Source: JAVBLY01 sp031553035 (GTDB taxonomy: Bacteria; Bacillota; Clostridia; Peptostreptococcales; Anaerovoracaceae). Taken from it: DNA of 64,000 nucleotides. A program made the position numbers and the translations under genes. Positions 1-8,483 of this stretch are shown piece after piece. The stretch's first letter is position 1; each line of letters begins with the position of its first letter. The stretch is from the NCBI GenBank assembly GCA_031553035.1, contig JAVBLY010000009.1, positions 1 through 64,000 of the forward strand. The letters are read 5' to 3'. A model generated the notes under the pieces. That model was not told the DNA's origin. It saw nothing but the letters and a program-made list of their open reading frames with translations, and did no database searches.

Positions 1-17
1 ATATCCTTATTAAAAAA

Positions 18-134
18 GCCGGTGACTACAGCAACGGGGTCACACCTGTTCCCATCTCGAACACAGTAGTTAAGCCCGTTTGCGCCGATGATACTTGGTG
101 GGTGACTGCCTGGAAAAGTAGGTCGTTGCCGGTT
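18..134 (+). rRNA. rrf: 5S ribosomal RNA
   Basis: The 5' and 3' ends pair to form the terminal helix (CCGGTGAC near position 20 with GTTGCCGG near 125). The interior carries the conserved 5S block around CCCATCTCGAACACAG. The exact ends are approximate. A tRNA follows 14 bases downstream, so this is probably the tail of an rRNA operon whose 16S and 23S genes lie left of the window. Confidence 0.93.
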
Positions 135-147
135 TTTTTAAGCGTAA

Positions 148-222
148 GGCCCCATGGTCAAGCGGTTAAGACACCGCCCTTTCACGGCGGTAACCCGGGT
201 TCGATTCCCGGTGGGGTCACCA
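148..222 (+). tRNA. tRNA-Glu (anticodon TTC)
   Basis: The 75-nt sequence folds into a full cloverleaf. The acceptor GGCCCCA pairs with TGGGGTC, the anticodon loop is CTTTCAC (TTC), the T loop is TTCGATT, and CCA is encoded. It follows the 5S gene directly. The segment 173-202 recurs in inverted orientation, 29 of 30 bases identical, at 19680-19709. Confidence 0.97.
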
Positions 223-232
223 ATTACTATTT

Positions 233-280
233 ATCGACGTCGACTTGGAGAATTGACTCCGACCGGTGTCGATTTTTTAT
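233..280 (+). terminator. Probable terminator of the rRNA/tRNA operon
   Basis: ATCGAC near 233 and GTCGAT near 268 form the base of a hairpin with a GGAG/CTCC inner stem, followed by a run of six T. It lies directly after tRNA-Glu and at the stop of the convergent membrane-protein gene. Confidence 0.65.
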
Positions 281-687
281 TTTTTGGAATAATTCCAATT
301 GTGGATTGCTATTGCAACTAATGAGAAAATTATGGTCAGAACTGTAGTGATCAAAGAAACATAAATATAGAACATTGGATAGGGTGAATAGTATTCATTA
401 TATTTAATTAGAAATATTACTTCCGGAAGAATTATAATTATATTAGCCAACAAAATGGGCGAAACGGGTATTAGGATAAATTTGAAATTCAAATGCTCTT
501 TTTTTATCGTTAAAACAAACGGAATAACTATTGGCAGCATGAAATATAATATGCCGTTTATCCAAGAAAAGTCATTTAAAATTTCGAACAGTTTATTTTC
601 ATTCGAATAAGTATAAAATATCAGATTGGATATACTGATATTTATAGCAGGAATTAGCCAAATGACAAATCTTTTATTCCTATTCAT
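277..687 (-). CDS. Small four-helix membrane protein, unknown function
   Basis: I do not recognise this 136-residue protein. It has about four hydrophobic segments (roughly residues 8-26, 44-61, 70-95 and 108-130) separated by short charged loops, so it is an integral membrane protein. Its ATG lies inside the last codons of the upstream 75-residue ORF (8-bp overlap), which suggests translational coupling. The pair sits downstream of a palindrome that matches the operator in front of the XRE gene at 2667-3116, so the two are probably co-regulated. It could be a regulated transporter accessory or an immunity-type protein; nothing in the sequence decides. Confidence 0.6.
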   Translation of the reverse strand: MNRNKRFVIWLIPAINISISNLIFYTYSNENKLFEILNDFSWINGILYFMLPIVIPFVLTIKKEHLNFKFILIPVSPILLANIIIILPEVIFLIKYNEYYSPYPMFYIYVSLITTVLTIIFSLVAIAIHNWNYSKK

Positions 688-907
688 AGCTGGCTCCCTT
701 TTTTATAAATATTGAACAAAGCCACAAAATCAGAAATGATGTCAGCAAATATATCAGGGAATATGCCGCAAACTCATATAAATCGTAAGCGCGAAAACAT
801 TGCAAAGAAACAGATGTGAAATAGGAAGGCTCCATTATAAAATTGCTGTTTTCGTAATTTCTAAGTGATGATTGCAGATCAATGTAAACTTTATCATTAT
901 ATCTCAC
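680..907 (-). CDS. Small single-helix membrane protein, possibly N-terminally eroded
   Basis: This 75-residue frame begins with GTG, has a polar N-terminal part and one C-terminal transmembrane helix (about residues 47-68), and overlaps the next gene by 8 bp. The same frame stays open upstream to about 979 and reads like protein, but it contains no ATG, GTG or TTG before 907. Either a rare ATT or ATC start is used, or the true 5' end has been lost or frameshifted. A good Shine-Dalgarno-like AAGGG lies far upstream near 978, next to the operator. Function unknown. Confidence 0.45.
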   Translation of the reverse strand: MRYNDKVYIDLQSSLRNYENSNFIMEPSYFTSVSLQCFRAYDLYEFAAYSLIYLLTSFLILWLCSIFIKKGASYE

Positions 908-984
908 TGCAAAATCTTCATCAGGACAATAGAAAATAAATTCCGTATGTTTATCATTTTTGATATGCGCAAAATGCCCTTATG

Positions 985-998
985 GTGTAATAATACAC
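985..998. promoter_or_regulatory. Putative XRE operator, copy 1
   Basis: GTGTAATAATACAC differs by one base from the perfect palindrome GTGTAATATTACAC at 3138-3151. Both copies are preceded on the + strand by CCCTTAT and sit upstream of minus-strand genes in the same orientation. The regulator is probably the XRE protein at 2667-3116. Confidence 0.6.
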
Positions 999-1061
999 AA
1001 GGCAGAATGATTAGTCAATACAAATAAATATTAAATAGCTGAAGGATTAGTCAAAATGTTA

Positions 1062-1111
1062 TTGTTATCGCGATAAGCTTATGATATTATGAAACGAACG
1101 ATCGGTCGTTT
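1062..1111 (+). promoter_or_regulatory. Promoter and TetR operator of the exporter operon
   Basis: TTGTTA (1062-1067) and TATTAT (1085-1090) are separated by 17 bp. The near-perfect palindrome AAACGAACGATCGGTCGTTT (1092-1111, 18 of 20 positions symmetric) lies just after the -10 element, where bound repressor would block transcription. A second palindrome, TTATCGCGATAA (1065-1076), lies in the spacer. The obvious ligand-binding repressor is the TetR protein encoded by the second gene of the operon. Confidence 0.7.
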
Positions 1112-1151
1112 ATTTTATTTGTGCCACAATTAAAGATGCAGGAGTTTAAAG

Positions 1152-2072
1152 ATGAAACAGGAACTGACAAAAGGAAAGCAGATATTTTATGGAAGCTTCA
1201 TAGTTTTGGAATGTGCGTTATGGGGGCTTGGAAATGTACTTACTAAAATTGCACTGGAGTCGATGACCCCATTTTTCTGCCTTGCAATAAGGTTTCTTAT
1301 AGCATTTCTTGTATTTGTCCTCATGTTTAGAAAGAGTGCTTTTAAGGGAATGACCAGGGCTCATCTCACAGGCTGTCTGGTTGTCGGAATATTTACCGCA
1401 TTATTCTTTATATTCGGGACGCTGGGATTGTTCATGACAACAGCCACGTCAGCAGGATTTTTTATGTCTGTATCGGTTTTGTTTACGCCGTTTCTCTCTT
1501 TTATTGTACTCAGGAAAAGAATTGATAAAAAGATATTTGCCGTAATTCTTATCGTTGTTGTAGGTGCGTATTTTCTGTGCATGAACAGCGGTGTATTCAC
1601 ATTCGGAATAGGTGAGGTATTGGCACTTTTATGTTCATTGACTCTTGCATTGCAGTTGATATTCACAGCAAAACATGTGGAAAATATAGGAGTCAGGATG
1701 TTATCAACCATGCAGTGTGGTGTTGCCGCATTCATCTGTTTCGTGTTCGCATTTATATTTGAATCTCCCGCGGCGCTGACAAATGTTACAGCTGCAGGTT
1801 GGGGTGGCGTGATCTATTTAGCCATTGGCTGTACTGTTATATCATATCTCCTTCAAAATGTAGCCCTCGAAAAAATCACACCGGTATTTGCCTCTCTGGC
1901 ATTCTGTACAGAACCTGTATTCACTGCGTTATGTGCTTTTATGATTCTCGGGGAAGTACTGACAACATCAGGCATAGTAGGATGTGTTTTGATACTTGCC
2001 GGCCTGGTGATGGCGTCATTGATGAATGAGAGGGACGAGATACGCATAAAGGAGGATAAAGTTGATAAGTAA
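1152..2072 (+). CDS. EamA/DMT-superfamily transporter
   Basis: The 306-residue protein has about ten hydrophobic helices in two related five-helix halves, the normal length and layout of drug/metabolite transporter (EamA) permeases. Such proteins export metabolites or drugs or import nucleobases and amino acids; the substrate is not readable. A Shine-Dalgarno sequence (GGAG) precedes the ATG. The gene overlaps the following tetR gene by 11 bp and lies behind a palindromic operator, so the pair forms an autoregulated, inducible efflux-type operon. Confidence 0.9.
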   Translation: MKQELTKGKQIFYGSFIVLECALWGLGNVLTKIALESMTPFFCLAIRFLIAFLVFVLMFRKSAFKGMTRAHLTGCLVVGIFTALFFIFGTLGLFMTTATSAGFFMSVSVLFTPFLSFIVLRKRIDKKIFAVILIVVVGAYFLCMNSGVFTFGIGEVLALLCSLTLALQLIFTAKHVENIGVRMLSTMQCGVAAFICFVFAFIFESPAALTNVTAAGWGGVIYLAIGCTVISYLLQNVALEKITPVFASLAFCTEPVFTALCAFMILGEVLTTSGIVGCVLILAGLVMASLMNERDEIRIKEDKVDK

Positions 2073-2670
2073 AGGTGAACGGACAATTGAAAACATTGTT
2101 AATATAGCCATAGCCGAATTTGCCATCAACGGTTATGTGGGGGCGTCCATATCTAAGATTGCAAAGAAGTCAGGACTTTCAAAGTCTTCGCTTTACAGTC
2201 ATTTTGAAAGTAAGGAAGAGCTGTTTAAGGTTTGCCTAAGAATTGCAGCGGAAAGGCGCCTTTCTTTTTTTAATAGTTTTATAGAGGACCACATGCAGGA
2301 ATCGACAGAAGATATTTTGTATAAATTCTTATTGTTATATGACGATCTGGGGAATGAGGGATCTGATGCATATTTTCATGAGAGATTTGCGTACTTCCCT
2401 CCGGAAGATCTAAAAGAGGTGACAACAGAGTTTACTACAAATGTGATCATCGTTCAAGTTCAGAAAATGCTTGAACCTGTATTTCGAAAATGGGCCGGAG
2501 AATATAATATTTCAGATAAAAATATGGAGAATGCCCTTATTTCATTTTTGAGCATTTATGATGGTATCATAATCGAGCGACTTATCGGGAGCAGAGAAAA
2601 ATACTTGTACCGGTTGAAGCATACATGGCCATTTTATGAGAACGCCATTAAAAGCTATGAAAAAGATTAA
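2062..2670 (+). CDS. TetR/AcrR-family transcriptional regulator
   Basis: The 202-residue protein has a TetR-type helix-turn-helix in residues 10-57, including the typical SKSSLYSHF turn, and an all-helical C-terminal ligand domain. Translation starts with TTG at 2062, supported by AAGGAGG eight bases upstream. The start lies inside the end of the EamA gene, so the two are coupled. It most likely represses its own operon by binding the palindrome at 1092-1111 and is released by the transported compound or a relative of it. The gene converges with the XRE gene, and the two stops overlap by 4 bp. Confidence 0.9.
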   Translation: MISKGERTIENIVNIAIAEFAINGYVGASISKIAKKSGLSKSSLYSHFESKEELFKVCLRIAAERRLSFFNSFIEDHMQESTEDILYKFLLLYDDLGNEGSDAYFHERFAYFPPEDLKEVTTEFTTNVIIVQVQKMLEPVFRKWAGEYNISDKNMENALISFLSIYDGIIIERLIGSREKYLYRLKHTWPFYENAIKSYEKD

Positions 2671-3116
2671 TCGGTAAGTTCAGAAAAACGTTCCCTGATG
2701 TATTCTTTGTCAAACGAACTGTAACGGAGCAGGTCATTTTGGTCAATCAGCCTGTAATGCTGGGATATCACATTCTGCTGTATCCGAAAACCGTTTTTTT
2801 TCTCGACTTCATTCCACCAGACATTTCCGCCTAGTGTCTGTTTTTTATTCTGGCTGTAATTGGTAAAGGCAATTGTTTTGATAAGATTTTCCGGTTCATC
2901 TCCGATATGCATTTTAAGTATTGTGCTGTCATTGAATAGTAAGCAAAGGGCGACTGCGACGGACCAGGAAAGAGGTTTTCTGCCTTTTTCTATTTCCACC
3001 AGAGTCTTCTTGGACAGCCCAAGGATCTCCGCCATTTTTTCCTGACTGTAATCATTTTCTGTTCTTATCAGTTTTAGACTGTTAGATACTATTTCTACAA
3101 ATTCATCTCTGTTCAT
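2667..3116 (-). CDS. XRE-family helix-turn-helix regulator
   Basis: The 149-residue protein has a Cro/CI helix-turn-helix at about residues 15-55 (SQEKMAEILGLSKKTLVEIE), followed by an uncharacterised C-terminal half containing NVWWNEVEKKNGF. The ATG is preceded by AAGGGAG. A perfect 14-bp palindrome lies 22 bases upstream of the start and recurs upstream of the minus-strand membrane genes at 277-907, so it probably autoregulates and controls those genes. Confidence 0.85.
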   Translation of the reverse strand: MNRDEFVEIVSNSLKLIRTENDYSQEKMAEILGLSKKTLVEIEKGRKPLSWSVAVALCLLFNDSTILKMHIGDEPENLIKTIAFTNYSQNKKQTLGGNVWWNEVEKKNGFRIQQNVISQHYRLIDQNDLLRYSSFDKEYIRERFSELTD

Positions 3117-3137
3117 AATTGGATACTCTCCCTTATT

Positions 3138-3151
3138 GTGTAATATTACAC
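3138..3151. promoter_or_regulatory. Putative XRE operator, copy 2
   Basis: GTGTAATATTACAC is a perfect palindrome in the promoter region of the XRE gene, immediately upstream of its Shine-Dalgarno sequence. See copy 1 at 985-998. Confidence 0.65.
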
Positions 3152-3286
3152 GGGTATTGGCATAAAGTCAATCTTTTAGGAGCAGTGCTCTTAATACGGC
3201 CTTAATGCGACCACTGTAATAAAAAGGTTACTTTTATGTACAATAAGGTATAATTAGTGTAATCATTTTATTAGGGGTGATGTTGA

Positions 3287-5944
3287 ATGGGGATCCAGAA
3301 GAGCGAAGGTAAGTTAAAAATATATTTCGGATATGCTGCCGGTGTAGGAAAAACCTACACCATGCTTGGTGATGCCCACGAGGCGCAGAAGAACGGCATC
3401 GATGTAGTGGTAGGATATATCGAGCCTCATGCAAGAAAAGAAACAGTTGCCCTCATTGACGGGCTGGAGAATATTCCTCCGCTGGAAATAGATTATAAAG
3501 GTATCTCTCTTAAAGAACTTGATGTCGATAAGGTAATAGAGAGAAAACCGGAGCTTGTTCTCGTAGATGAACTGGCACATACCAACGCAGCAGGAAGCAG
3601 GCATAAAAAGCGTTATCAGGATGTTGATGAATTGCTAAGAGCCGGAATCGATGTTTATACAACGGTCAATGTTCAGCACATCGAAAGCTTACATGATGTT
3701 GTAGCGTCTATTACAGGTATTTCCGTCAATGAAAGGATCCCTGACAGCGAATTTGACAGAGCTGATCAGATAGAGCTCATCGACCTTGAACCGGATGAAC
3801 TGATCGACAGACTCAATAAAGGCAAAATATACAGTAAGATAAAGGCTAGGCAGGCTCTTCAAAATTTTTTTACCAAACAAAAATTGCTGGCACTCAGAGA
3901 GATCGCTTTGCGCAGGACTGCCGATCAGGTCACACGTATAGAAGCAAAAAATGCCAGACAAGATGAAATATACAGCAATGAATATAGACCATATGGAAAT
4001 GAACATATTTTAGTATGTATTTCTTCATCCAGTGCAGATACTAAGGTGATACGAGCCGCTGCAAGGATGGCGGAGGCCTTGCACAGTGCGTTTACCGCTT
4101 TGTTTGTGGAGACCGAATCAACCGATAGGCTGGATGAAAAAAGTATGAGGCATTTGAGGGACAACCTCAGGTTGGCGGAACAGCTGGGGGCTCAGATATC
4201 TACAGTTTACGGACGTAATGTTTCCGAGCAGATAGCAGAATATGCCAGAACCAGCAGGGTCACAAAGATAGTTATGGGGCGTTCCTATCGAAGGAGGAGG
4301 CGGTTTGTCAGAGCCAACCTTGTTGACAAACTATCTGCATTAGCTCCCGAAATGGATGTATACATCATTCCGGACTCTGAGCCTTCACGGCACACAGGGG
4401 TTTCGGATCTTTTTAAATCCATCAAGATCACTGTCATGGATGTGGGAAAGGCCATTATTGGATTGACATTATGTACACTTATAGGATTTTGGTTTGATCA
4501 CCTTGGTTTTGACGATACAAATATCATAATGATTTATATTCTTGGGGTCCTTATCAATTCATTGATGACCAAGGGCTGGATTTACGGAGTGGTTTATTCT
4601 TTAGCCAGCGTTTTGATTTTTAACTTTTTTTTCACAGAACCAAATCTAACATTTAACGCATATGATAAGGGATATCCTGTGACATTTGTGGTTATGTTGG
4701 CTGCATCACTTATAACAGGCACTCTTACCGAAAGGATAAAAAATCAAGCGCGGCAGTCGGCCAGGAAGGCTTACAGAACCGAAGTTCTTCTTGAGACCAA
4801 CAGAAGGCTTGAAGAAGCAGAGACGCAGGAAGAAATTCTGCATGAAACTGCGAGACAGCTTATTAAACTTTTAAATCGTACGATCATCTTTTATAAGGTC
4901 GATGGAGGCAGACTGGCAGAGCCACAGGTTCTGACCGGATCAGACGGGGGAGACTCAAGGAAATACACCGTGGGTGATGAAAAGGCAGTAGCTGAATGGG
5001 TCTTTAAGAATAATAAAAGAGCAGGCGCCACTACAAATACGCTGCCGGCGGCTAAATGTCTTTATCTTTCCGTTCGAAGCGGCAATAATGTACTTGCTGT
5101 TGTTGGAATCGTAATGGATGAGCAGCCAGAAATAGAAACATACGAAAAAAACCTGTTGATCGCAATGCTCGGTGAGTGCTCAATGGCGATGGAAAAATTC
5201 AGAGCCAATGAAGAAGGCCGGAGGATTGCCGTGGAAGCCCAGCAAGAACGGCTGAGAGCAAATCTGCTGAGAGCAATTTCTCATGATCTCAGGACCCCTC
5301 TGACAGGCATAACAGGCAATTCCGGTATGCTTTTGAATAATTCCGACATGTTAAGTGAAAAACAGAAGAACGAATTATATGAAGATATTTACGATGATTC
5401 CATGTGGCTCAATGATCTTGTTGAGAATCTTCTTGCTATAACGAGAATAGAAAACGAAAATGTTCAGCTGAATATGCAGCCGGAACTTCTTGCAGAAGTG
5501 ATCGAAGAAGCTCTAAAGCATGTGAACAGAAAGTGTTCGGATCATCATATCAAAATAGATATTGGAGACGAATACCTGATGGCTAAGATGGATGCCGGAC
5601 TTATCATGCAGGTAATTATCAATATCGTCGACAATGCCATAAAATATACCGATAGCGGATCTCATATCGTAATTTCAGCCAGACTGGATGAAAATAATGC
5701 CCGTGTCGAGATCAGCGATGATGGAAACGGGATCAGTGATGAAGATAAAGCAAAGGCATTCGACATGTTTTTTTCTGCTGGAAATATCCGGGGAGATGAA
5801 CAGCAGGGTCTGGGGCTTGGTCTTTATCTGTGCAAGGCCATCATCAATGCTCATGACGGGGAAATATATATCAGGGACAACCATCCGAAAGGAACGGTCC
5901 TTGGATTTACTATTAAGGCCGAGGAGGTGGATGTACATGAATAA
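3287..5944 (+). CDS. kdpD: Osmosensitive K+ channel sensor histidine kinase KdpD
   Basis: The 885-residue protein shows full KdpD architecture. It has an N-terminal KdpD domain with a Walker A motif (GVGKT, residues 19-23), a universal-stress-like domain from about residue 238, four clustered transmembrane helices at about 388-490, a GAF-like segment, a histidine-kinase H box (SHDLRTP, His near 666), an N box near 776 and a GLGLGL G box near 842. It senses potassium limitation or osmotic stress and phosphorylates KdpE. Its stop overlaps the kdpE start by 8 bp. A TATAAT-like -10 near 3249 lies just upstream. Confidence 0.97.
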   Translation: MGIQKSEGKLKIYFGYAAGVGKTYTMLGDAHEAQKNGIDVVVGYIEPHARKETVALIDGLENIPPLEIDYKGISLKELDVDKVIERKPELVLVDELAHTNAAGSRHKKRYQDVDELLRAGIDVYTTVNVQHIESLHDVVASITGISVNERIPDSEFDRADQIELIDLEPDELIDRLNKGKIYSKIKARQALQNFFTKQKLLALREIALRRTADQVTRIEAKNARQDEIYSNEYRPYGNEHILVCISSSSADTKVIRAAARMAEALHSAFTALFVETESTDRLDEKSMRHLRDNLRLAEQLGAQISTVYGRNVSEQIAEYARTSRVTKIVMGRSYRRRRRFVRANLVDKLSALAPEMDVYIIPDSEPSRHTGVSDLFKSIKITVMDVGKAIIGLTLCTLIGFWFDHLGFDDTNIIMIYILGVLINSLMTKGWIYGVVYSLASVLIFNFFFTEPNLTFNAYDKGYPVTFVVMLAASLITGTLTERIKNQARQSARKAYRTEVLLETNRRLEEAETQEEILHETARQLIKLLNRTIIFYKVDGGRLAEPQVLTGSDGGDSRKYTVGDEKAVAEWVFKNNKRAGATTNTLPAAKCLYLSVRSGNNVLAVVGIVMDEQPEIETYEKNLLIAMLGECSMAMEKFRANEEGRRIAVEAQQERLRANLLRAISHDLRTPLTGITGNSGMLLNNSDMLSEKQKNELYEDIYDDSMWLNDLVENLLAITRIENENVQLNMQPELLAEVIEEALKHVNRKCSDHHIKIDIGDEYLMAKMDAGLIMQVIINIVDNAIKYTDSGSHIVISARLDENNARVEISDDGNGISDEDKAKAFDMFFSAGNIRGDEQQGLGLGLYLCKAIINAHDGEIYIRDNHPKGTVLGFTIKAEEVDVHE

Positions 5945-6632
5945 ACCTTTTATCCTTGTTGTCGAGGACAACAAAGCCGTTAGAAAACTTATAACTACAA
6001 CACTTGAAACTCAGGGATATGCTTTCCATACCGCTGAAACAGGTGAAGGAGCTATTCTTGAAGCTGTATCAATGCCGCCGGACGTTATTATTCTGGATCT
6101 TGGTCTTCCGGATATGGATGGTGTGGATATTATAAAGAAAGTCAGGGAGTGGACAAATACTCCAATAATAATAGTCAGTGCCAGAAGCGACGACAGAGAC
6201 AAAATCAACGCGCTGGATGCAGGTGCAGATGATTATCTGACAAAGCCGTTCAGTGTTGAGGAACTGCTGGCAAGAATCAGGGTCAGTCTGAGGCGTGTCA
6301 GATATGATCGAGAAAAGCTTCAAAAGGATTCCAGTGTTTTTACAAACGGTGATCTAAAGATCGACTATGCTGCCGGTTGCGCTTATCTTAACGGAGAAGA
6401 AATCCATCTTACCCCTATGGAGTATAAGCTGCTCTGCCTTCTCGCCAGGAATGTAGGAAAGGTCCTTACTCACAATGCAATCTTAAAAGAAGTCTGGGGA
6501 GGCTACGCAGACGAGCTTCCCGCTCTCAGAGTTTTTATGACTACTCTCAGGAAAAAAATCGAAATAGATCCGGCGAAGGCAAAATATATTCAAACTCATA
6601 TCGGAGTAGGCTATCGAATGCTGAGAGTTTAA
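5937..6632 (+). CDS. kdpE: Response regulator KdpE
   Basis: I place the start at the ATG at 5937, after GAGGAGG, giving 231 residues; the longer open frame upstream lies inside kdpD. The receiver domain has the acidic pair E10/D11, phospho-acceptor D54 and conserved K103. The C-terminal OmpR/PhoB-type winged helix ends in THIGVGYRM. It is translationally coupled to kdpD, and its target is expected to be the kdpABC promoter about 110 bp downstream. Confidence 0.97.
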   Translation: MNKPFILVVEDNKAVRKLITTTLETQGYAFHTAETGEGAILEAVSMPPDVIILDLGLPDMDGVDIIKKVREWTNTPIIIVSARSDDRDKINALDAGADDYLTKPFSVEELLARIRVSLRRVRYDREKLQKDSSVFTNGDLKIDYAAGCAYLNGEEIHLTPMEYKLLCLLARNVGKVLTHNAILKEVWGGYADELPALRVFMTTLRKKIEIDPAKAKYIQTHIGVGYRMLRV

Positions 6633-6744
6633 TACAGTCTTAATCCCTCCTGATAATCCCTAACACCACCATAATAGCACCGGTGATATGCTTTGTTCAT
6701 AAAACAAAGTAATTATGTAAATGGACATAAGTTAGGGGGAAACA

Positions 6745-8463
6745 ATGATCCAAATAATTATTATTTTAATACTTTTCATAGTGCTGATAGTACCTATGGG
6801 CAAGTATCTTTACCACATTTCTGTGAAAGAACCTACCTTTGCCGATCCTTTATTCGACAAGGTGGATAATGTGATTTACCGTATATGCGGTACAGATCCT
6901 ACTATAGAAATGAGCTGGAAAAAATATGCAGTGTCCATGCTGGTAACGAATGCCATCATGGTCATAATTGGATTTTTTATTCTGAGATTCCAGTCCGGTC
7001 TTCTTCTTAATCCTAACGAAATAGACAACATGACAGCCGATCTCAGTTTCAATACAGTGATCAGTTTTATGACCAATACGAACTTACAGCATTATGCTGG
7101 TGAGTCGGGACTGTCATATTTTAGTCAGATGGCTGTGATCACCTTTATGATGTTCACATCTGCTGCGACAGGATATGCGGTTTGTATGGCATTTATCAGA
7201 GGCGTTACGGGAAGAACAAAACATATGGGGAATTATTTCGTGGATATGATCCGCATCATAACCAGAGTTTTTATACCTATTTCCTTGATAGCCGGGCTTT
7301 TCCTTGTTTCTCAGGGAGTACCTCAGAATCTTTCATCGAATATAACGGTCCAGACCATAGAAGGAACATATCAGGATATCGCCATGGGGCCGATTGCATC
7401 TCTTGAAGTTATCAAGCATCTCGGGACCAACGGAGGTGGTTTTTTCGGAGCCAATTCATCTATGCCTTTTGAAAATCCCAATGTCATTACAAACATGGTT
7501 GAGATGCTTCTCATGATGATTTTACCGGGGGCCTGCGTCATAGCATTTGGGCTCATGGTAAAGAACAGGGCACATGCTGCAGTGTCCAGAGAAAAAAGCA
7601 GTTGGATCGAAAAGGAAGCGAGACCAATTTTCGCAGTAATGCTCGTGCTTCTCATAATAGGTTTGTCAGTATGCTACATGGCAGAACTTAACGGCAATCC
7701 AAAACTGGAGGAGACTGGACTTAGCCAGAGCATGGGTAATATGGAAGGTAAGGAAACCAGATTCGGTATTGCCCAATCCACAATGTTTACAACAATAACC
7801 ACCGCATTTACGACGGGGTCTGTGAACAACATGCATGATTCACTGACTCCTGTCGGTGGAGCTGTGCCCATGGTCAATATGATGCTTAATCTCATATTCG
7901 GAGGTAAAGGCGTGGGTCTGATGAACATAATTCTATATACGATTCTGGCGGTATTCATATGCGGTCTGATGATCGGGCAGACGCCTCAGTATCTGAACAA
8001 GAAAATAGAAGGGCGGGAAATGACTCTGACATCAATTGGAATAATCGTCCATCCGTTGCTTATTCTGGGGTTTTCCGCCTTGGCGGTGGCAGTGCCGGCA
8101 GGTCTGGCCGGGCTCGGTAATCCGGGTTTTCACGGTTTGTCACAGGTAATATATGAATTTGCTTCATCGGCGGCAAACAATGGCTCAGGATTTGAAGGAC
8201 TACTGGATAACACGGTGTTCTGGAATATCACGACAAGTGTAGTCATGTTTCTGGGCAGATATGTGATAATCGTTTTGCAACTGGCCATCGCAGGATCTCT
8301 GATCGGCAAAATGGCTGTGGCGGAATCAGCCGGTTCATTAAAAACAAACACATTCACGTTTACAGTGTCGTTGTTTATGGTAATTATCGTCTTCGCGGCT
8401 TTGACTTTCTTCCCTGTGCTTATGCTGGGACCAGGAGCCGAAGCAATGACGCTGATAAGCTAA
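6745..8463 (+). CDS. kdpA: K+-transporting ATPase subunit A
   Basis: The 572-residue polytopic membrane protein carries KdpA selectivity-filter segments, including TNTNLQHYAGE and TNGGGFFGANS, and has the family's usual length and about ten helices. It forms the potassium-selective channel of the Kdp complex. A purine-rich Shine-Dalgarno (AGGGGGAAACA) precedes the ATG. No kdpF-like mini-gene fits between kdpE and kdpA. A small CTTTGTT/AACAAAG hairpin lies in the leader at 6691-6709. Confidence 0.97.
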   Translation: MIQIIIILILFIVLIVPMGKYLYHISVKEPTFADPLFDKVDNVIYRICGTDPTIEMSWKKYAVSMLVTNAIMVIIGFFILRFQSGLLLNPNEIDNMTADLSFNTVISFMTNTNLQHYAGESGLSYFSQMAVITFMMFTSAATGYAVCMAFIRGVTGRTKHMGNYFVDMIRIITRVFIPISLIAGLFLVSQGVPQNLSSNITVQTIEGTYQDIAMGPIASLEVIKHLGTNGGGFFGANSSMPFENPNVITNMVEMLLMMILPGACVIAFGLMVKNRAHAAVSREKSSWIEKEARPIFAVMLVLLIIGLSVCYMAELNGNPKLEETGLSQSMGNMEGKETRFGIAQSTMFTTITTAFTTGSVNNMHDSLTPVGGAVPMVNMMLNLIFGGKGVGLMNIILYTILAVFICGLMIGQTPQYLNKKIEGREMTLTSIGIIVHPLLILGFSALAVAVPAGLAGLGNPGFHGLSQVIYEFASSAANNGSGFEGLLDNTVFWNITTSVVMFLGRYVIIVLQLAIAGSLIGKMAVAESAGSLKTNTFTFTVSLFMVIIVFAALTFFPVLMLGPGAEAMTLIS

Positions 8464-8483
8464 GTGAGAATGGAGCAATAGAT

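Noticed and set aside
1361..1735. Antisense open frame within the EamA gene
   Set aside because: It is a shadow of a well-supported membrane transporter gene and has no start signals.
6635..6744. A kdpF mini-gene between kdpE and kdpA
   Set aside because: No short hydrophobic frame with a start and ribosome site fits in the 110-bp gap.
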